The notes under the pieces were generated by a model, which was given only the letters and a program-made list of their open reading frames with translations, was not told the DNA's origin and searched no databases. 64,000 bases of DNA. It comes from Balamuthia mandrillaris. Taxonomy: Eukaryota > Discosea > Longamoebia > Balamuthiidae. The DNA is taken from assembly GCA_031835245.1 (NCBI GenBank), contig JAVKOQ010000037.1, positions 222,238 to 286,237 of the forward strand, in the 5' to 3' direction. This document shows, piece by piece, positions 42,247 to 54,088 of the stretch; the stretch's first letter is position 1, and every line of letters begins with the position of its first letter. The position numbers were made by a program, and so were the translations under genes.

Positions 42247-42914
42247 AGGAAACGATTTCAACAAAAACACACACAAATAGTCTGATTTCAGGGCTTTGGT
42301 CCTTGCAAGGAAGAAGAATAAGTAGCAGCAGCAGAAGAAGCTAGCCGCAAAGGGTATTCCTTCAGCGCAGCAGCAGGCCTGCTTCCAACTCTTTCTCTCT
42401 CTCCTCCTTCCTCCTTTTCTTTTTCAACAAGGGCTTCCTTTTCGTGTCGCGATGACGTGTATGCTTACCAAAACATAGATCGGTTACATCATTTATTTCT
42501 ATAAATAGCAATGATGACGCATCCCTCCTGATTTATGGGCAGATGAGTATCTGATTACGTCAAAATTTACTATGAAAGGAAATCGTGACCTCACCAAAAA
42601 CGCGATAATTAATCAAAAGGAATAGAAAAAAAGAATAATAGAAAGAGAGAGAAGGAAAAGAAAAACGAAGAGAGAGAGACACGTTTGGCAAAAAGGATTA
42701 AAACCTGTTGTTGTTTGCCACCGTGAACCTTATCGTTTTTTTTTTTAAAAAAAAAGGTATTACTGCTCTTTTTTTCTATTCTTTCATTTTTCTTGGCCTT
42801 AACCCGGCCACCGCTGCGAAGAGGTGAAGAGGCCGTGAGGTGAACGAAGGATAACCGTACCGGCCAGTTGAATTATTCTCGTTACCTTTGGGAAGCAACG
42901 CATCATAGCGTATC
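42247..42914. promoter_or_regulatory. Divergent promoter, WDR7 / SH3-PH-LRR
   Basis: The 668 bases between two gene starts contain poly-A/T runs (about 42740-42760) and GA-rich runs. Several TGACG/CGTCA words occur (42453, 42513-42517 and 42556-42560) that could be bZIP (CRE/ATF-like) sites. No gene is supported. Confidence 0.4.
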
Positions 42915-45491
42915 ATGAAAAAGTCGCTCAAAAAGTTGGGCCACACCAGCCTTCACCCTGGGTCCCTCAAAGACAAACTGGGAGGGCGCCCCCCCACGGC
43001 CGGCGCGCTGGAGGCCGCCGCCGAAGGGGAGGACCACGAGGGAAAAATAGGCACGCCGGCCTTGGTGGAGGCCATCTTCGACTACCAAGCCACGGAAGCC
43101 AAAGAGCTCACCTTTCGCAAAGGAGATCGCTTCCATCTTCTGTTTTTGGTTGGTTTTGTTTGTTGTTTTGTTTCTTAAAATTTTGAAGCCTTTGTTAGGC
43201 AGTTCCTGCTCCTGACCAAGAAAACGCGCTGCAGGATGCAACTGGGTGGGCCATCGGTCAACTGTCCAACGGCACTCAGGTACTCTTTAAAACTTTATTT
43301 TAATCAAAAACGAACAAACTCGAGCGGGTGCTTACCGCTTTATAACTACACAACAGGGCTGGTTTTCCATAGAGTTTGTTCAAGTGCTGGAAGAGGGTGT
43401 GACCATGCCTGCTGCTGTGGAGGAGGGTGGCGGCAGTAATAACGCCCCCTCCATTGCTATCGGCAAAAGAGAGAAGCTCCCACCCAGCGAGGCCTCTTCT
43501 GAAAGCGATGGCCACAAAGACGAAACACAGGCACCTCCACAGCAGGAAAATGCTGAAACAGTGGCAGCGATTGAGGTGAAGCCAGAGGACAGTGGCACCG
43601 TTGCTTCTGTTGAAAGACCGGTATGCCTTGTGCCTCCTCTTTTTATCCTGGTTCCTCTTCGTCAGCATCGCCTTTTTCTCACCATAGTGCGTGCTATAGG
43701 TTAAACTGCACAAAAGTGGAAAGTTGTTGAAGAAAAAGAAGCAACTGCGAACGCCAACTGACTACGACAGCATTGAAAATGAGGTTCGTTGCCTTGTCTC
43801 CTCCTGCTTTTTGTTCCCGTCAAACTAACAAGTAAACCAAACAACATCAAATGAAAATAATTGCTGATGAAGGTGTTGATATGTGGTTGGCTCAACAAGA
43901 AAGGAAGAACCCGAAGGAACTGGAAAAAGAGATGGTTCCAACTCAAAGTACGCATTAAGTTGCTCTCTCTCTTTTCCTCTGCTCTCGGTCTCTCTCTCTC
44001 TCTCTCTCTCTGCCTGACAAATACGTGGCTTTCAATAACAATATAGGGACCACATTTAACTTATTTTGCGAAAGAAGGAGAGAAAGAACCTATCAACTCC
44101 ATTCACTTTGATAGTTGTATAGTGGACGAGTTGAAACTCAGAGAAGGCAGCGCTAGGGTATCTATACGTGCCCTATTTCTCTGTCTTCGCACTTTATCAA
44201 GAATACTGACCAAGGTTATTGCAAGCCATGTAACCTGTTAATAACAGAAGGAAGAAAACTTTATTTCTACGCAGATGATGACGACGAAAACATACGATGG
44301 CATCTCCTCTTCACCTGTAAGAGTGCCGAATTGGCCTACGTGAAAAAGATGAAGGTTCAGAGCCAACCCCTTAATCTCAACCTGGTACAATTCCTGCATC
44401 ATCCGTTTGTGAAGAAACTTTATCTGGACGAAACCTCGGTGTCTCTGGAGGGCATGGTTGCTCTCTCCCAGGTAGTGCGCCACCACAAAACGTTGCAAGT
44501 GCTCTCGTTGAAGCAGACCGGGCTTGATAAGCTTGGTCTGGACTCCCTCTGTGATGCCCTGAAGATCAACCAAAGCCTCCTCTATCTCGATTTGAGCTAC
44601 AACGGCATCGACGCTGAAGGAGCCAGATCATTGCAAGAGGTTCGTGGGCCTTGCTTCAAACTTCAAAAGCACCTCGCCTCTAACTCGTCGTAACGCCATT
44701 AAGGCATTAAAGCAAAACACAAGCATACAAGGGCTTAGTCTTACAAACAATCCGTTGGGCGAAGCTGGGGTTCAACTTCTATCCGAGTGTTTAGACAACC
44801 ACCGGTTCGCTTTTCTCACTTTTCTCTTGCCTTATCTCATTTCGGTATATAAATTTATAAACAGCCAATTGGAGGAATTGCGATTAAAACGCACCGCCAT
44901 GACTGATAATGCCGTTAAGCATCTTTGCGAAGCACTTAGTAGGCCTCATGTCCTTCCTGCTCTTCACTTGGATGGAAATAAAATCGGTAACCCCTTCTCT
45001 CTCTCTCTCTCTCTCTCTCTCACATTATCTCCTCTCATCTTGGAAGCCAACGCTCATTTTCCCTATTACTAAATTGAAAATTAAAATAACAGGGGTAGCA
45101 GGCATACGACATATCGCCAAGCTGCTGAAATGCAACCAAAGCATCACCTCCCTCCATTTGGAAAAGTGCGGGTTGGACTCTGCGGCACTTGCCCTCCTTG
45201 CCAAGGCCGTTGGCAAGAGCGCCACCGTCAAGGAACTCTTCCTGGCCGGGAATTCCATGGATCCTTCCGCTATACGTCCTGTCATCTTAATGGCTGCTGT
45301 AAGTATTCTTCTTCTCTGTTCTTTTTTCCCTGCATCTTTGCTTTGCTGTTCTCATTTCCAACGGAACAAAGGAGCACAAAGAACTACGAAGCGTGGACAT
45401 TGGTTACAAACTGAACAGTAGCAATCTAGAGCTGCTTCGGGTGCTGTATGCATGTGGCTTGTTGGCTACCAATAACAGTGCATCCTCGTAA
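42915..45491 (+). CDS. SH3 - PH - leucine-rich repeat protein
   Basis: From ATG 42915 (MKKSLKKLGHTSLHPGS), a disrupted-by-intron SH3 domain reads ALVEAIFDYQATEAKELTFRKGDRF, then NALQDATGWAIGQLSNGTQ and GWFSIEFVQVL. The PH domain has VLICGWLNKKGRTRRNWKKRWFQLK, GPHLTYFAKEGEKEP and IRWHLLFTCKSAEL. The C-terminal half is ribonuclease-inhibitor-type LRRs: LQVLSLKQTGLDKLGLDSLCDAL, LLYLDLSYNGIDAEGARSL, IQGLSLTNNPLGEAGVQLL, ITSLHLEKCGLDSAAL, and VKELFLAGNSMDPSA. About nine introns are present, several with CT tracts. It looks like a cytoskeletal or CARMIL-type membrane adaptor, but it is not a named protein I recognise. The stop is the TAA at 45489-45491. Confidence 0.8.
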
Positions 45492-45594
45492 TCATGGTTG
45501 TTCGCTGCTGCTGGATCGAATGGATCACCAAACACATGAATAATGTACTATAACAATTACTATTACTATTGCTATACGTTTGAAAAAGAGCAAA

Positions 45595-46730
45595 CTAGTC
45601 GGATGCATTGCTGGCGGACGTCGATTTGATCTCTGGATTCTTCTTCAACCTCAGAATGGTTATCTTCTGATGTTGGTAGATCGGATCCAACTCACTCTCC
45701 GCAACCTGCGTGTTGCATTCATAGAAAAAACCAAAAAATGCAAGTTTTTAGCGTTCATGTTCTCAGGAATTGCACGATGTGCATTTGGAGCATACCCTGT
45801 CTCCGCTAAAGTAATTGTACACGAGGCTCCAGAACACGCGCACTGACTCGGGGTTGTGTTCCTGAAAGCCAAAGAGGATTTCGGTGTCCTCATCGGCCAG
45901 AGCCCAAATGGTGGCCAGCAGGTCCGGGACCTTCTTGTCTAGGTACACTGTGTCAGCGGCCAGCACCATGTCAAAGTGGCCCAGCCCTTTGTAGTCGCTC
46001 TCGTTTCCCCTTGTTTTGCGTTTTTTGATGAGGCAGAGAACGAGAGCAGGAATAGAAAAAACAGAGAGAGAGAGAGAGAGCAGGAGGAGAGGAAGCAGAG
46101 GAAAGAGGGAGAGAAAGTGAGAGAGAACAAGGAGAAGAACAAGATACCAAAACAATTCTTGAACGACCAATTGGCCATCGGTAATGAGGGAGGCATTCTT
46201 TTGGGCGTTAAGCTTCATGAGAGGGACGATCCATTTGCAGTCGGTGCCTATGACGTTGGCCCCAAGCACGGCTGCCGACAGACTGAGCACGCCACAACCA
46301 CCGCCCACTTCTATGATCCGTTTGCCGACGACGGAGGAAGGGTCCTGGCTCTTGCGATGCTCCAAAAACTTGCTCAACACGATGCTCTTTGTTATTGTTT
46401 CAGTGTAAGATGGGATGGCACGAAAAAGGAGGAGGCAAAAAGGAGTCAAAGAAAAAAGTTTACCGAGTCCCAAACGGTGAGGCCAACGATTTCGACCGAG
46501 TTGGCGAGGCCTTGGTGGATGACAAGCTTTTTGCCCTCCACCTCCAGCTCAAAGTCGTCGAGGTAGCGTTCCTTGTCGGTCTTTTTCAGCCTTCTCCATG
46601 TGTCGCTGCCTTCCTGCTTATTCTCCTCGGTCTCCTCCTGCGGGGCCTGTTGTTCCTCCGCCTCCGCCTGTTCCTTCTCCCCGCCGCCTCGTTGGGCGCC
46701 GCGCAAGACCAGTGGCACCGCGGAGCTCAT
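45595..46730 (-). CDS. METTL21-type protein lysine methyltransferase
   Basis: Class I methyltransferase, lysine-methyltransferase family PF10294. The first methionine is at 46730; an in-frame TAA lies nine bases upstream. An acidic N-terminal extension leads to LANSVEIVGLTVWDSVNFFL, matching the family's GxxVWPSA region. The SAM-binding motif is GKRIIEVGGGCGVLSLSAAVLGANVIGTD. The next strand FDMVLAADTVYLDKKVPDLL fits the family's D-x-x-Y catalytic region. An intron separates the SAM exon from DSDTEILFGFQEHNPESVRVFW. The last exon starts VAESELDPIYQHQKITILRL and ends KSTSASNASD. Substrates of this family include chaperones and eEF1A; this one is unassigned. Upstream is a CAG repeat within an overlapping frame. 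Confidence 0.8.
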
Positions 46731-46761
46731 TACGCTTTACGTCCTCCTCCTCCTCCTCCTC

Positions 46762-46825
<64 letters not shown>

Positions 46826-46863
46826 GGTGGTGGTTGTGGTCGTTGGTGGTTCCTGTTCACCAT
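46618..46863 (-). other. Upstream overlapping ORF with polyQ (CAG repeat)
   Basis: An ATG at 46863 opens an 81-codon frame (start MVNRNHQRPQPPP) with about 20 CAG codons from 46824 to 46765, then a Glu run. It overlaps the methyltransferase start by 113 bases in a different frame and has no domain. It could act as an upstream ORF that reduces translation of the methyltransferase. A coding role is unproven. Confidence 0.5.
46765..46824. repeat. (CTG)20 repeat, CAG on the methyltransferase strand
   Basis: Twenty perfect triplets in the region before the methyltransferase start. A second CTG tract (about eight units) lies at about 47083-47106, in the likely 5' leader of DPE2. Both are in the shared divergent promoter region. 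Confidence 0.95.
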
Positions 46864-46896
46864 TTGTTACGATAATTATTGGTGAATTATCGACAA
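46864..46896. promoter_or_regulatory. Inverted repeat in the METTL21/DPE2 intergenic region
   Basis: Arms TTGTTACGATAATT (46864-46877) and AATTATCGACAA (46885-46896) form an inverted repeat with one two-base bulge and a seven-base centre. It sits between the divergent gene starts. Its outer half resembles the TTGTCGAC motif seen elsewhere. Confidence 0.45.
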
Positions 46897-47244
46897 TAAT
46901 CCTGATGGCTTATTTCGGGTCGACACAATCAGAACAGTGTTCCGGTTGACGCCACACGAAAGTTGGCAGACGCCCTGCTGAAAAGTGGCAGAAAGGGGAG
47001 GGAGAACAAATGACCAACCGCTGTGCTCTGCCCCGCTGCCCCGCTGCTAGTAATTATTACGGATAGATATCAAGATACCAGCTGCTGCTGCTGCTGCTGC
47101 TGCTGCTTCGTCTTGCCCAGTAGCAGAATATTTTCGAGGGCAAGCTTTTGGTCTCTCTACTCCGCCTGGTGGCTTTTTTTTGGGGGAATTCACGAACTGC
47201 TGTTGCTGCTGCGGAGAAAGAACCAACTTTTTTTTTTTTTGACG

Positions 47245-47672
47245 ATGACGAGCTCCACCGTCAAACTGTGCTTCCGAGTGAACTACAAGACGGAATGGGG
47301 TCAAGAGGTGGCGCTTGTGGGAGACCTTCCTAGCCTCGGCCTCTGGAACCCTGTGCAGTCAGTGAGGTGGGTGGCGCTCTCTTTCAGTGTCCTCTTTCAC
47401 TGTAAACCTTTTTTTTCCCATAGCTCACCGAACAAAACAACAGGATGAACTGGGTGGCGGAGGAGGGCGACTGGGAAGGGGAAGTGGAGTTGGAGCCCCA
47501 TCTCAACATAGAGTATAAATTTGTGGTAGTTAACAGTCACAGCCGTATTGCCGTCCGTTGGGAGGGTGACCCCAACAGAACCCTTCGTGTGCCGCCCACC
47601 AATGCTTTGCTTTCTCATGTTTGGCAGGTGAGTCCCTTGCTCTTCTCTGCAAGCTATTTTTCCACTTCTCCA

Positions 47673-47721
<49 letters not shown>

Positions 47722-50700
47722 TACTCTTCTCTCTCTTCTCTCTCTTGTCGTTCTTTTTGGTCTTCTCCAAACGCTGATGCCTCTCTCTCTCTCTCTCTCT
47801 CTCTTGCTCGCTCTCCCTTGGCTGGTTGAACACGAATAGGAAGGGTTGGGCCCCTTCGAAGAAGTGAAAAGGACGGCAGCCTTCAGCAAGGTCATCTTTA
47901 GAGGGAAGAACTCGGACGCCCCGTCCCCAAGCATTGCCCAAGAAGAGCTCAATGAGGCATTGCGTGAAGGCCTGGAGAAGCGAAACGATGGTCGGTGTTA
48001 ACAGCTTGTTCAATGCTTGTGTGCTTGTCTTTCTTTGGGGTGAGCTAACAGAAAAACCACTTACAGACTCTTCAAGTGTTTTACTTCAACTCAAGTTGCG
48101 TCATGACTATGTGGGCAGCTCAAAATCCATTTGCGTTGTTGGAAGTTGTGAGACTCTGGGCTCCTGGTACCCCAGTCGAGCATTGCCTCTCTCTAGAGTA
48201 GGAGAGTCGCTTTGGCAGCTTACCATACTAGTTCCCGAGGATGACATACCTTTCGAGTATAAATACATCCTTCGCGACAGTTCTTTCACAGAGGTACCCT
48301 GTTTTACTGAAGGAGACTCTTTATTGCTTTGCTTATAACGCTAACACCAAAATTTTTGAATGCGTAGGTGGCATGGGAGAGTGGTCCCAATAGAGTATTC
48401 AATGCATTTCCTGACCAACTAGAGGACATGCCTCTGTTTCTCTTTGATGATGGCTTGTTTAGGGTAGTTTTTCCCGCTTGTGTGACTGTTCATATGTATG
48501 TCCTCTCGACATGCTAACGAATATTTATAACTAACTCCAATTGAACTAGTCCGAGATAGGGCCATGGAAAGGAGCTGGCGCTGCTGTACCCGTTTTTTCG
48601 CTGCGCAGTGAGAATGGTTTGGGAGTGGGTGAATTTCCCGATATCAAGCTGTTGATTGATTGGGCCAAGTTGGTGGGCCTTCAGCTCATCCAGCTTTTGC
48701 CTGTCAACGATACCACCGCCCATGGCATGTGGTGGGATTCTTATCCTTACAGGTATCTTGGTTCCCTCTTGTAGTGCTTTACTTCCGCTCCTCTTCTCCT
48801 GTACTTATCATTGGCGTCTTGATTCTGTTGCATAGTGCAATCTCCGTGTTTGCCTTGCATCCGATTTACCTCAACCTTCAGCAGCTGGACCCGCCTGCGA
48901 ACGTTCTAAAGAAGATCCAACGACATGTTAAAGCAATGAAAGGAGATGCACCACTTGACTACGAGGTTCCCTCCCTTTTTCTTTTTCTCCCCTTGTTTTG
49001 TTCTCCTTTTTGGCTTATGATACATATTTTTCCGCATTCACAGAGAGTTATGGCCATTAAAAACAAATATCTTAAAAGGATATACAGCCATTACAAACAG
49101 GCGTGGCTGCATAGCTCCGAACTTAAAGCATTCGTAAAAGAGCACGAGTCATGGCTCCCAGCCTACGCTCTCTTCTCCTATCTGAAGGAACTCAACTCCA
49201 CAGCTGACTTTCACAAGTGGCCAAAATACACCACCATCACAGAGGTATAGCAGTTAGTTGATTTCACCTTTGCAACATTGGCGGGAATTAACGTAGAGGT
49301 ACAACTTTACAGGAAGTCATCGCTACTCTTACCAGTCCCACAAGTGATATCTATGAGGACAATATTGCTTACCACTACTTTGTGCAATACCATCTTTCCC
49401 GGCAGCTTTCCGATGCATCAAGATATGCAGCGGAGAAAGGGGTGGTAATAAAAGGAGACTTGCCTATTGGTGTGGATCCTCTCAGTGTGGATGCGTGGCT
49501 ACATCCTCACCTGTTCAACCTTGATAAGCAGACTGGAGCACCACCTGACTATTTTGGTGTGTAACCTTTGTTGTCATCCGAGTTACGAATCTTGCTAACC
49601 AAAAATCATTATCCTTAACCCTATGGTGTTTAGCCAAGTATGGTCAAAACTGGGGCTTTCCCACTTACAACTGGGAAGAAATGGCGAAAGATAATTACAG
49701 TTGGTGGCGGCAGCGCCTGCAAGTGCTTTCCAAGTATTTCCATGCGTACGTATCTCAGAGCATTAGCTATTTTATTTTTTCGTTTTTTCGTTGTTATTGA
49801 CCATAACCATTCCAGCTACCGAATCGACCATGTTTTGGGCTTCTTCCGCATTTGGGAGATACCTGGTCATTGCATTAACGGCCTATTGGGCAGACTGAAT
49901 CCCAGCATTCCCATTTGGAATTGGGAGTTGGAAGGAAAAGGCGTTTGGGATTTCCGCCGCCTTACAGGTAAATTGCATCACTACTGCTGAAACATTATAA
50001 TGAAGACGAAGAGCTGATCCTTTGTGTTTTGCATAGATCCCTACGTTACTGATGAATTGTTGCAAACGAGCTTTGGAAAGGAATGGCAGAATATAAAAGC
50101 TCGCTTCTTTAATGTGGGTGAAAGTACTCAACGGATTCAATTCAAACCAGAGTATCTAACTGAAAAAGCCCTTCAGGTAAATGTCCCCTCAGCCCCGTTT
50201 GGCTGGGTCTTTAATTATCTGCTTACTCTATTGTATAGGAAGCCTTTGATGAGGACCACAGTCTTCCTGAAAAGCAGAAAGCGGAAACTTTGAAGAAGTT
50301 GTGGGATCTGCTTGGCAATGTAATACTTTTGAGGTATAAAATGTTCTTCCTTTTTTTTTTCTTTTCCTTCTTCTCCTCCTTCTTCTTTGCCTTTGGTTTT
50401 TTCTTTGCTCAATGGATTACTCGCCTCTCACTTCGTTTGGCCCAAACGAATGAAGGGATGAAGAGGACCCAGAAAGAAAATTCTACCCCCGAGTGGATAT
50501 GATGACCACATCCTCCTTCGCAGAGTTGCACAATGAAAGTATCCAGAATGCATTACGGGACCTTTACTGTGACTATTTCTATCGTCGTCAGGACAACGAG
50601 TGGAGAAAGGGTGCATTGAGTAAGTGATATTAAACTATTGCTTTTTAGGGCCTCTTACTGTTTTACCAGAGAACGCTAACCAAACACTGCTCAGAAAAAC

Positions 50701-51645
50701 TTTCTGTTATGCGCTCCGCCTCAGACATGTTGATTTGTGCTGAAGACCTTGGAATGTTGGCTAATTGTGTTCCAAGGGTACTAGAAGAACTTGCTATTCT
50801 TGCGTTGCGTGTGCAGCGCATGCCTAAAGACGTCGGGGTCGAGTTTGCTCGTTGTGAAAGCTATGAATATCTGAGTGTTTGTACGCCATCCACTCATGAT
50901 ACCTCAACCCTTAGGTACTTTGTCGCTTCTCTCTCTCCTCTCTCTATCTCTCTATCTCTATCTCTCCTTCATTTGAGTTGCTCATTGAGGTTGCTACTCA
51001 TAATAGGGGGTGGTGGGAGGAAGATCCAGAAGCCACCCAGCGATACTACAACGATATTCTTGGCGTGCAGGGCACTGCTCCTAAAGAATGTGAGCCCGCT
51101 ATTATACACAAGATACTGGACCAACATCTAGCGTCTCCGAGCATGTGGGCCATTTTTGCCGTTCAAGTAAGCATCTTCTTTCTGGACGTTTGTTTGTGGC
51201 GCGCTCTAATACTGCGTTGTTAGGATTTGTTTGCTTTGAAGCAAGAATTGAGAAAGCACAGCCCACAAGAGGAGCGTATAAACGAGCCAGCAGTTCGTCA
51301 TCACTATTGGAGGTACATTCTCTGTTCTCTGGCCGGTGTTAACCACAAGCGAGTCACTTATCCTGCTTCTAACGTTTGCTATTAATTGTGGATAGATATC
51401 GCATTCCATTCACATTAGAGGAATTGTGCTTCCAACAGGAGCCACATGAGGACGATGGAGTTAACGAGCTCAGCGTGAATCAGCTCCAGCTTGAAGAAGG
51501 CGACGAGACAAAGAAGAAGAAAGAAAAGAAGAGAAACTTACTCGTAACCGCAATAACGTCTCCCTTAGCTTCCAATCCCTTTGCTGACCTAGCACAGCAG
51601 CTCAGCTCCCTTATTCAAAAGCATCATAGAGAACCTTGGTTGTGA
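47245..51645 (+). CDS. DPE2: 4-alpha-glucanotransferase, cytosolic DPE2 type
   Basis: Glycoside hydrolase family 77 enzyme that moves glucose from maltose to glycogen or heteroglycan. About 17 exons. Two tandem starch-binding CBM20 modules come first (FRVNYKTEWGQEVALVGDLPSLGLW; then LKLRHDYVGSSKSICVVGSCETLGSWYP with FEYKYIL). The GH77 catalytic domain follows: FSLRSENGLGVGEFPDIKLLIDWAKLVG, LLPVNDTTAHGMWWDSYPY, then KGDLPIGVDPLSVDAW, FPTYNWEEMAKDNYSWWRQR and the nucleophile region YRIDHVLGFFRIWEIP. The general acid lies in ICAEDLGM. The end of the barrel has TPSTHDTSTLRGWWEED and RIPFTLEELC. DPE2 is known in plants and Dictyostelium but not animals, which helps place the organism. Confidence 0.9.
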
Positions 51646-51881
51646 TCCTCGTTTGAATAAATAGACTTCTTAAGGTCTTTACAAATTAACCTTCTTTCTC
51701 AGCGCAAATGTTTGTGGTTTTTTTAGTTGTCTGCATCCCTTCCTAGCAGCAGCTGTGGACGTTGGTAGAAGTGAATGGATAGTAAATAGGCGGACAGCAG
51801 GTTAGTGTTTACATTTCTTATTTAGTGTTTATTCCAACAACTAGAGAAAAGTGAAGCTTTCCAAAAGTTGGTGGCGTGTGT

Positions 51882-52635
51882 TCAAGGGTTGCCCACAAGC
51901 CATGCCTCGCTCTCAATGCAGTGATTGATCCGTTGGCGCGTCAGTTGATCGGGAATTAGACGCTCGGACTCAACGCCTTCTTTCAGGACAAGCAATGTAG
52001 GAAAAGATGAACCAGCCACCTCCAGGCGTTGAGCAAGCTCAGGATAACTAGAGGCCTTCAACCGGCAAAAGAGTACCCTCCCGTCAGTTCGCGCACACTC
52101 CCTTCTTATCAGTTCAGCTGCAGCACGCGTCGCTTCATCCTCCCTGTTATTTTACCATTAGCCGGAGTTGGTAGTAAGAGCTCTCTGTCTCCTCTCTCGC
52201 TCTCTCTCGCTCTCTCTCTCTCTCAGATGCTCTCCTCTTGTACATCTCTCTCTCCCTCCCTCTCCCTCTCTCCCTCCCTCACTCCCCTGTCTGACTTTGA
52301 GACCAAGGTGCTTACTGGGTGAAACACAAAAGAGCAACAGGAAGGGACTCGTAAATGATGCGCTCGAAGAAGTCTTCTCTAGTCACCAACTCGTCTTTCT
52401 CTGAGGGAGGAGAGGGCAGCGGAGCGAAGTGAACTGTAGATTGGTTGCTGTTTTCGTGAGTGGCAGGTCGAGGGCCAGTGGAAGCACTGGCGTAGTTTCT
52501 GCTTGACCACGAGGGTAGAGTAGCAGCCAGGCCCAAACGAGGAGCGCGCAGAAAAGAAGTCGCTGCAATCCTAGGAGCAAGAGGTCTCTTAAGCGCCAGA
52601 CCGGCAATGGCGTTGCCACGGGAGCCCAGCCTCAT
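51882..52635 (-). CDS. Mitochondrial thioredoxin-fold protein without CxxC
   Basis: Two exons join in phase (CA|G) at a GTAAGC donor near 52315 and an acceptor near 52150. Exon 1 from ATG 52635 has a long Arg/Ala/Ser-rich presequence (about 50 residues), then ELVTREDFFERIIYESLPVALLCFT, where a thioredoxin strand leads to the usual active-site position. No CGPC is seen; the next residues are QEDEATRAA. Exon 2 continues as an alpha/beta fold: VLFCRLKASSYPELAQRL, FPTLLVLKEGVESERL and LVGNP, with the cis-proline motif (FPT). It is likely a mitochondrial matrix thioredoxin-like protein without redox activity. The 3' end is the TGA at 51884-51882. Confidence 0.65.
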
Positions 52636-53302
52636 TCTGCTTGCTTGCCTTTAGCTTGCTTGCCTTTAGCTTGCTTGCTTGCTAGCGTTGTCGTTCCTGC
52701 TACACAGCGACACAGCGTGAAATTCCCCTCCTCTGCTAGAAAGTGACCCCTCATCCTGAAACAAAAAAAAAAGGCGCACTGCGGCTCCAGCCAGCCCAGC
52801 CCAGCCCAGCCCGTTGTTACAATGCCGGAGGTTGGTTATTTTTTTCGCTGTCTCATTGATCGACTTGATCTTGGCGCCCCGCTGGAAAAACAAAGTGTAC
52901 TTTATTCATACAAACGCTTCAGCACAAAAAGAGGGGAGATAAATGCGCCGCCTTAGTCTTTACCGCCACCACCACCACCACTCCACCATCACTATCCATT
53001 TGGGAGAGGGTGGTGGCGCATGGCCTGCCTTTTCCTCATTCAGAAGGTGGAGGAGGAGCAGGAGGAAGGAGGAGAGCTGACAACGATGACGATGATGGGT
53101 AGCTGGGCAGATGGGTAGATGTACGGGCCAGGTAAGGTGGAGAAATAGAGGGCATTCTCAAACAGAGGGAGGCATGAGGTAGGTTTGCAGTTGGGACGGA
53201 TGACTGAAGGAGGCCTCCACCTAGTTCGGCAGTTGGAGGGAGGAAGAGGAAGGGAGAAAGGGGGAGTAAAGAGTCGGGTGCTGGCTATATCATCATCTGT
53301 CT
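52636..53302. other. Spacer between mitochondrial Trx-like and ankyrin genes
   Basis: About 670 bases. They hold GCTTGCTTGCC repeats at 52636-52684, a GCCCA pentanucleotide repeat at about 52790-52812 and CCA-rich sequence near 52970-52990. No gene is supported. It should contain the Trx-like promoter and the ankyrin 3' region. Confidence 0.5.
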
Positions 53303-54088
53303 CTAGTTGTCCTTGACGATTTGTTTTTTGATCAAGCTTTTGGAGGCAAGGTCTGCTGCTGTCTGTCCTTCCTTGTTGTGTATGGAGGGGTCGGCACCAG
53401 CGGCCATGAGGGCCTTCACCGTACCGAGCTTGTTCTTCTTGGCGGCCTCGTGCAGGGGGGTGTTTCCTCGCTCGTTGAGGGCGTTGACCTGGGCGCCATA
53501 CTTGAGCAGCAGGTTGAGAGCGTCGGTTTGGCCCCAAAAGGCGGCTGTGTGGAGAGGGGTTTGGCCGTCGGGGGCCTTGCCTTGCACAGCTGCGCCTTTG
53601 GTCAGGAGCAGCTGCATGCCCTCCAGCCAGCCGGTCTGGCTGGCAATGGCGAGTGGGGTGGAGCCTTGCTCGTTGGCCTCATCAAAGGGAACGCCTTGGT
53701 CTATGGCAAACTGAAGGAAGGCAGGATTGCCCAGGGTGGCCGCCTTGTGGCAAATACTCTCGTCGGCGTCTGTGAGGGCCTTGGGGTCCACCCCTTTCTC
53801 TTTGACGAGGTACTGGAGGACCTCCCAGTTGCCGTCCCTAACGGCCAGGTGGAGGGGCAGCCTCCCTGCCAATGACTTTATGTGAACGTCTGCACCTTTG
53901 GCCACGCACAGCTTGAAGCACTCCAACGTGCCGTCGTCGCTGGCAAGGTGGTGCAGCACCGTGTAACCCTCTATGGGGTCGGCGTAGTTGGGCGGCGCTC
54001 CGGCCTCCAACGCCTCCTCCACTCCAGCAAAGTCTCCGTTCTCAGCCGCCGCTAAGAGTTGCTCTCCCAGTTCCCTCTTGGTAGCCAT
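53303..54088 (-). CDS. Ankyrin repeat protein (261 residues), intronless
   Basis: A single-exon frame from ATG 54088. After MATKRELGEQLLAAAENGDFAG there are about seven ankyrin repeats with the standard G-TPLH-AA--G-----LL--GA pattern: EGYTVLHHLASDDGTLECF, GRLPLHLAVRDGNWEVL, GSTPLAIASQTGWLEGMQLL, GQTPLHTAAFWGQTDALNLL, and GNTPLHEAAKKNKLGTVKAL. The fold is entirely ankyrin, with no catalytic domain. A 5' intron may exist near 54100, where a CTGCAA acceptor-like site lies. Ankyrin proteins are generic adaptors, so no partner can be assigned. The next gene is another ankyrin protein. Confidence 0.88.
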   Translation of the reverse strand: MATKRELGEQLLAAAENGDFAGVEEALEAGAPPNYADPIEGYTVLHHLASDDGTLECFKLCVAKGADVHIKSLAGRLPLHLAVRDGNWEVLQYLVKEKGVDPKALTDADESICHKAATLGNPAFLQFAIDQGVPFDEANEQGSTPLAIASQTGWLEGMQLLLTKGAAVQGKAPDGQTPLHTAAFWGQTDALNLLLKYGAQVNALNERGNTPLHEAAKKNKLGTVKALMAAGADPSIHNKEGQTAADLASKSLIKKQIVKDN

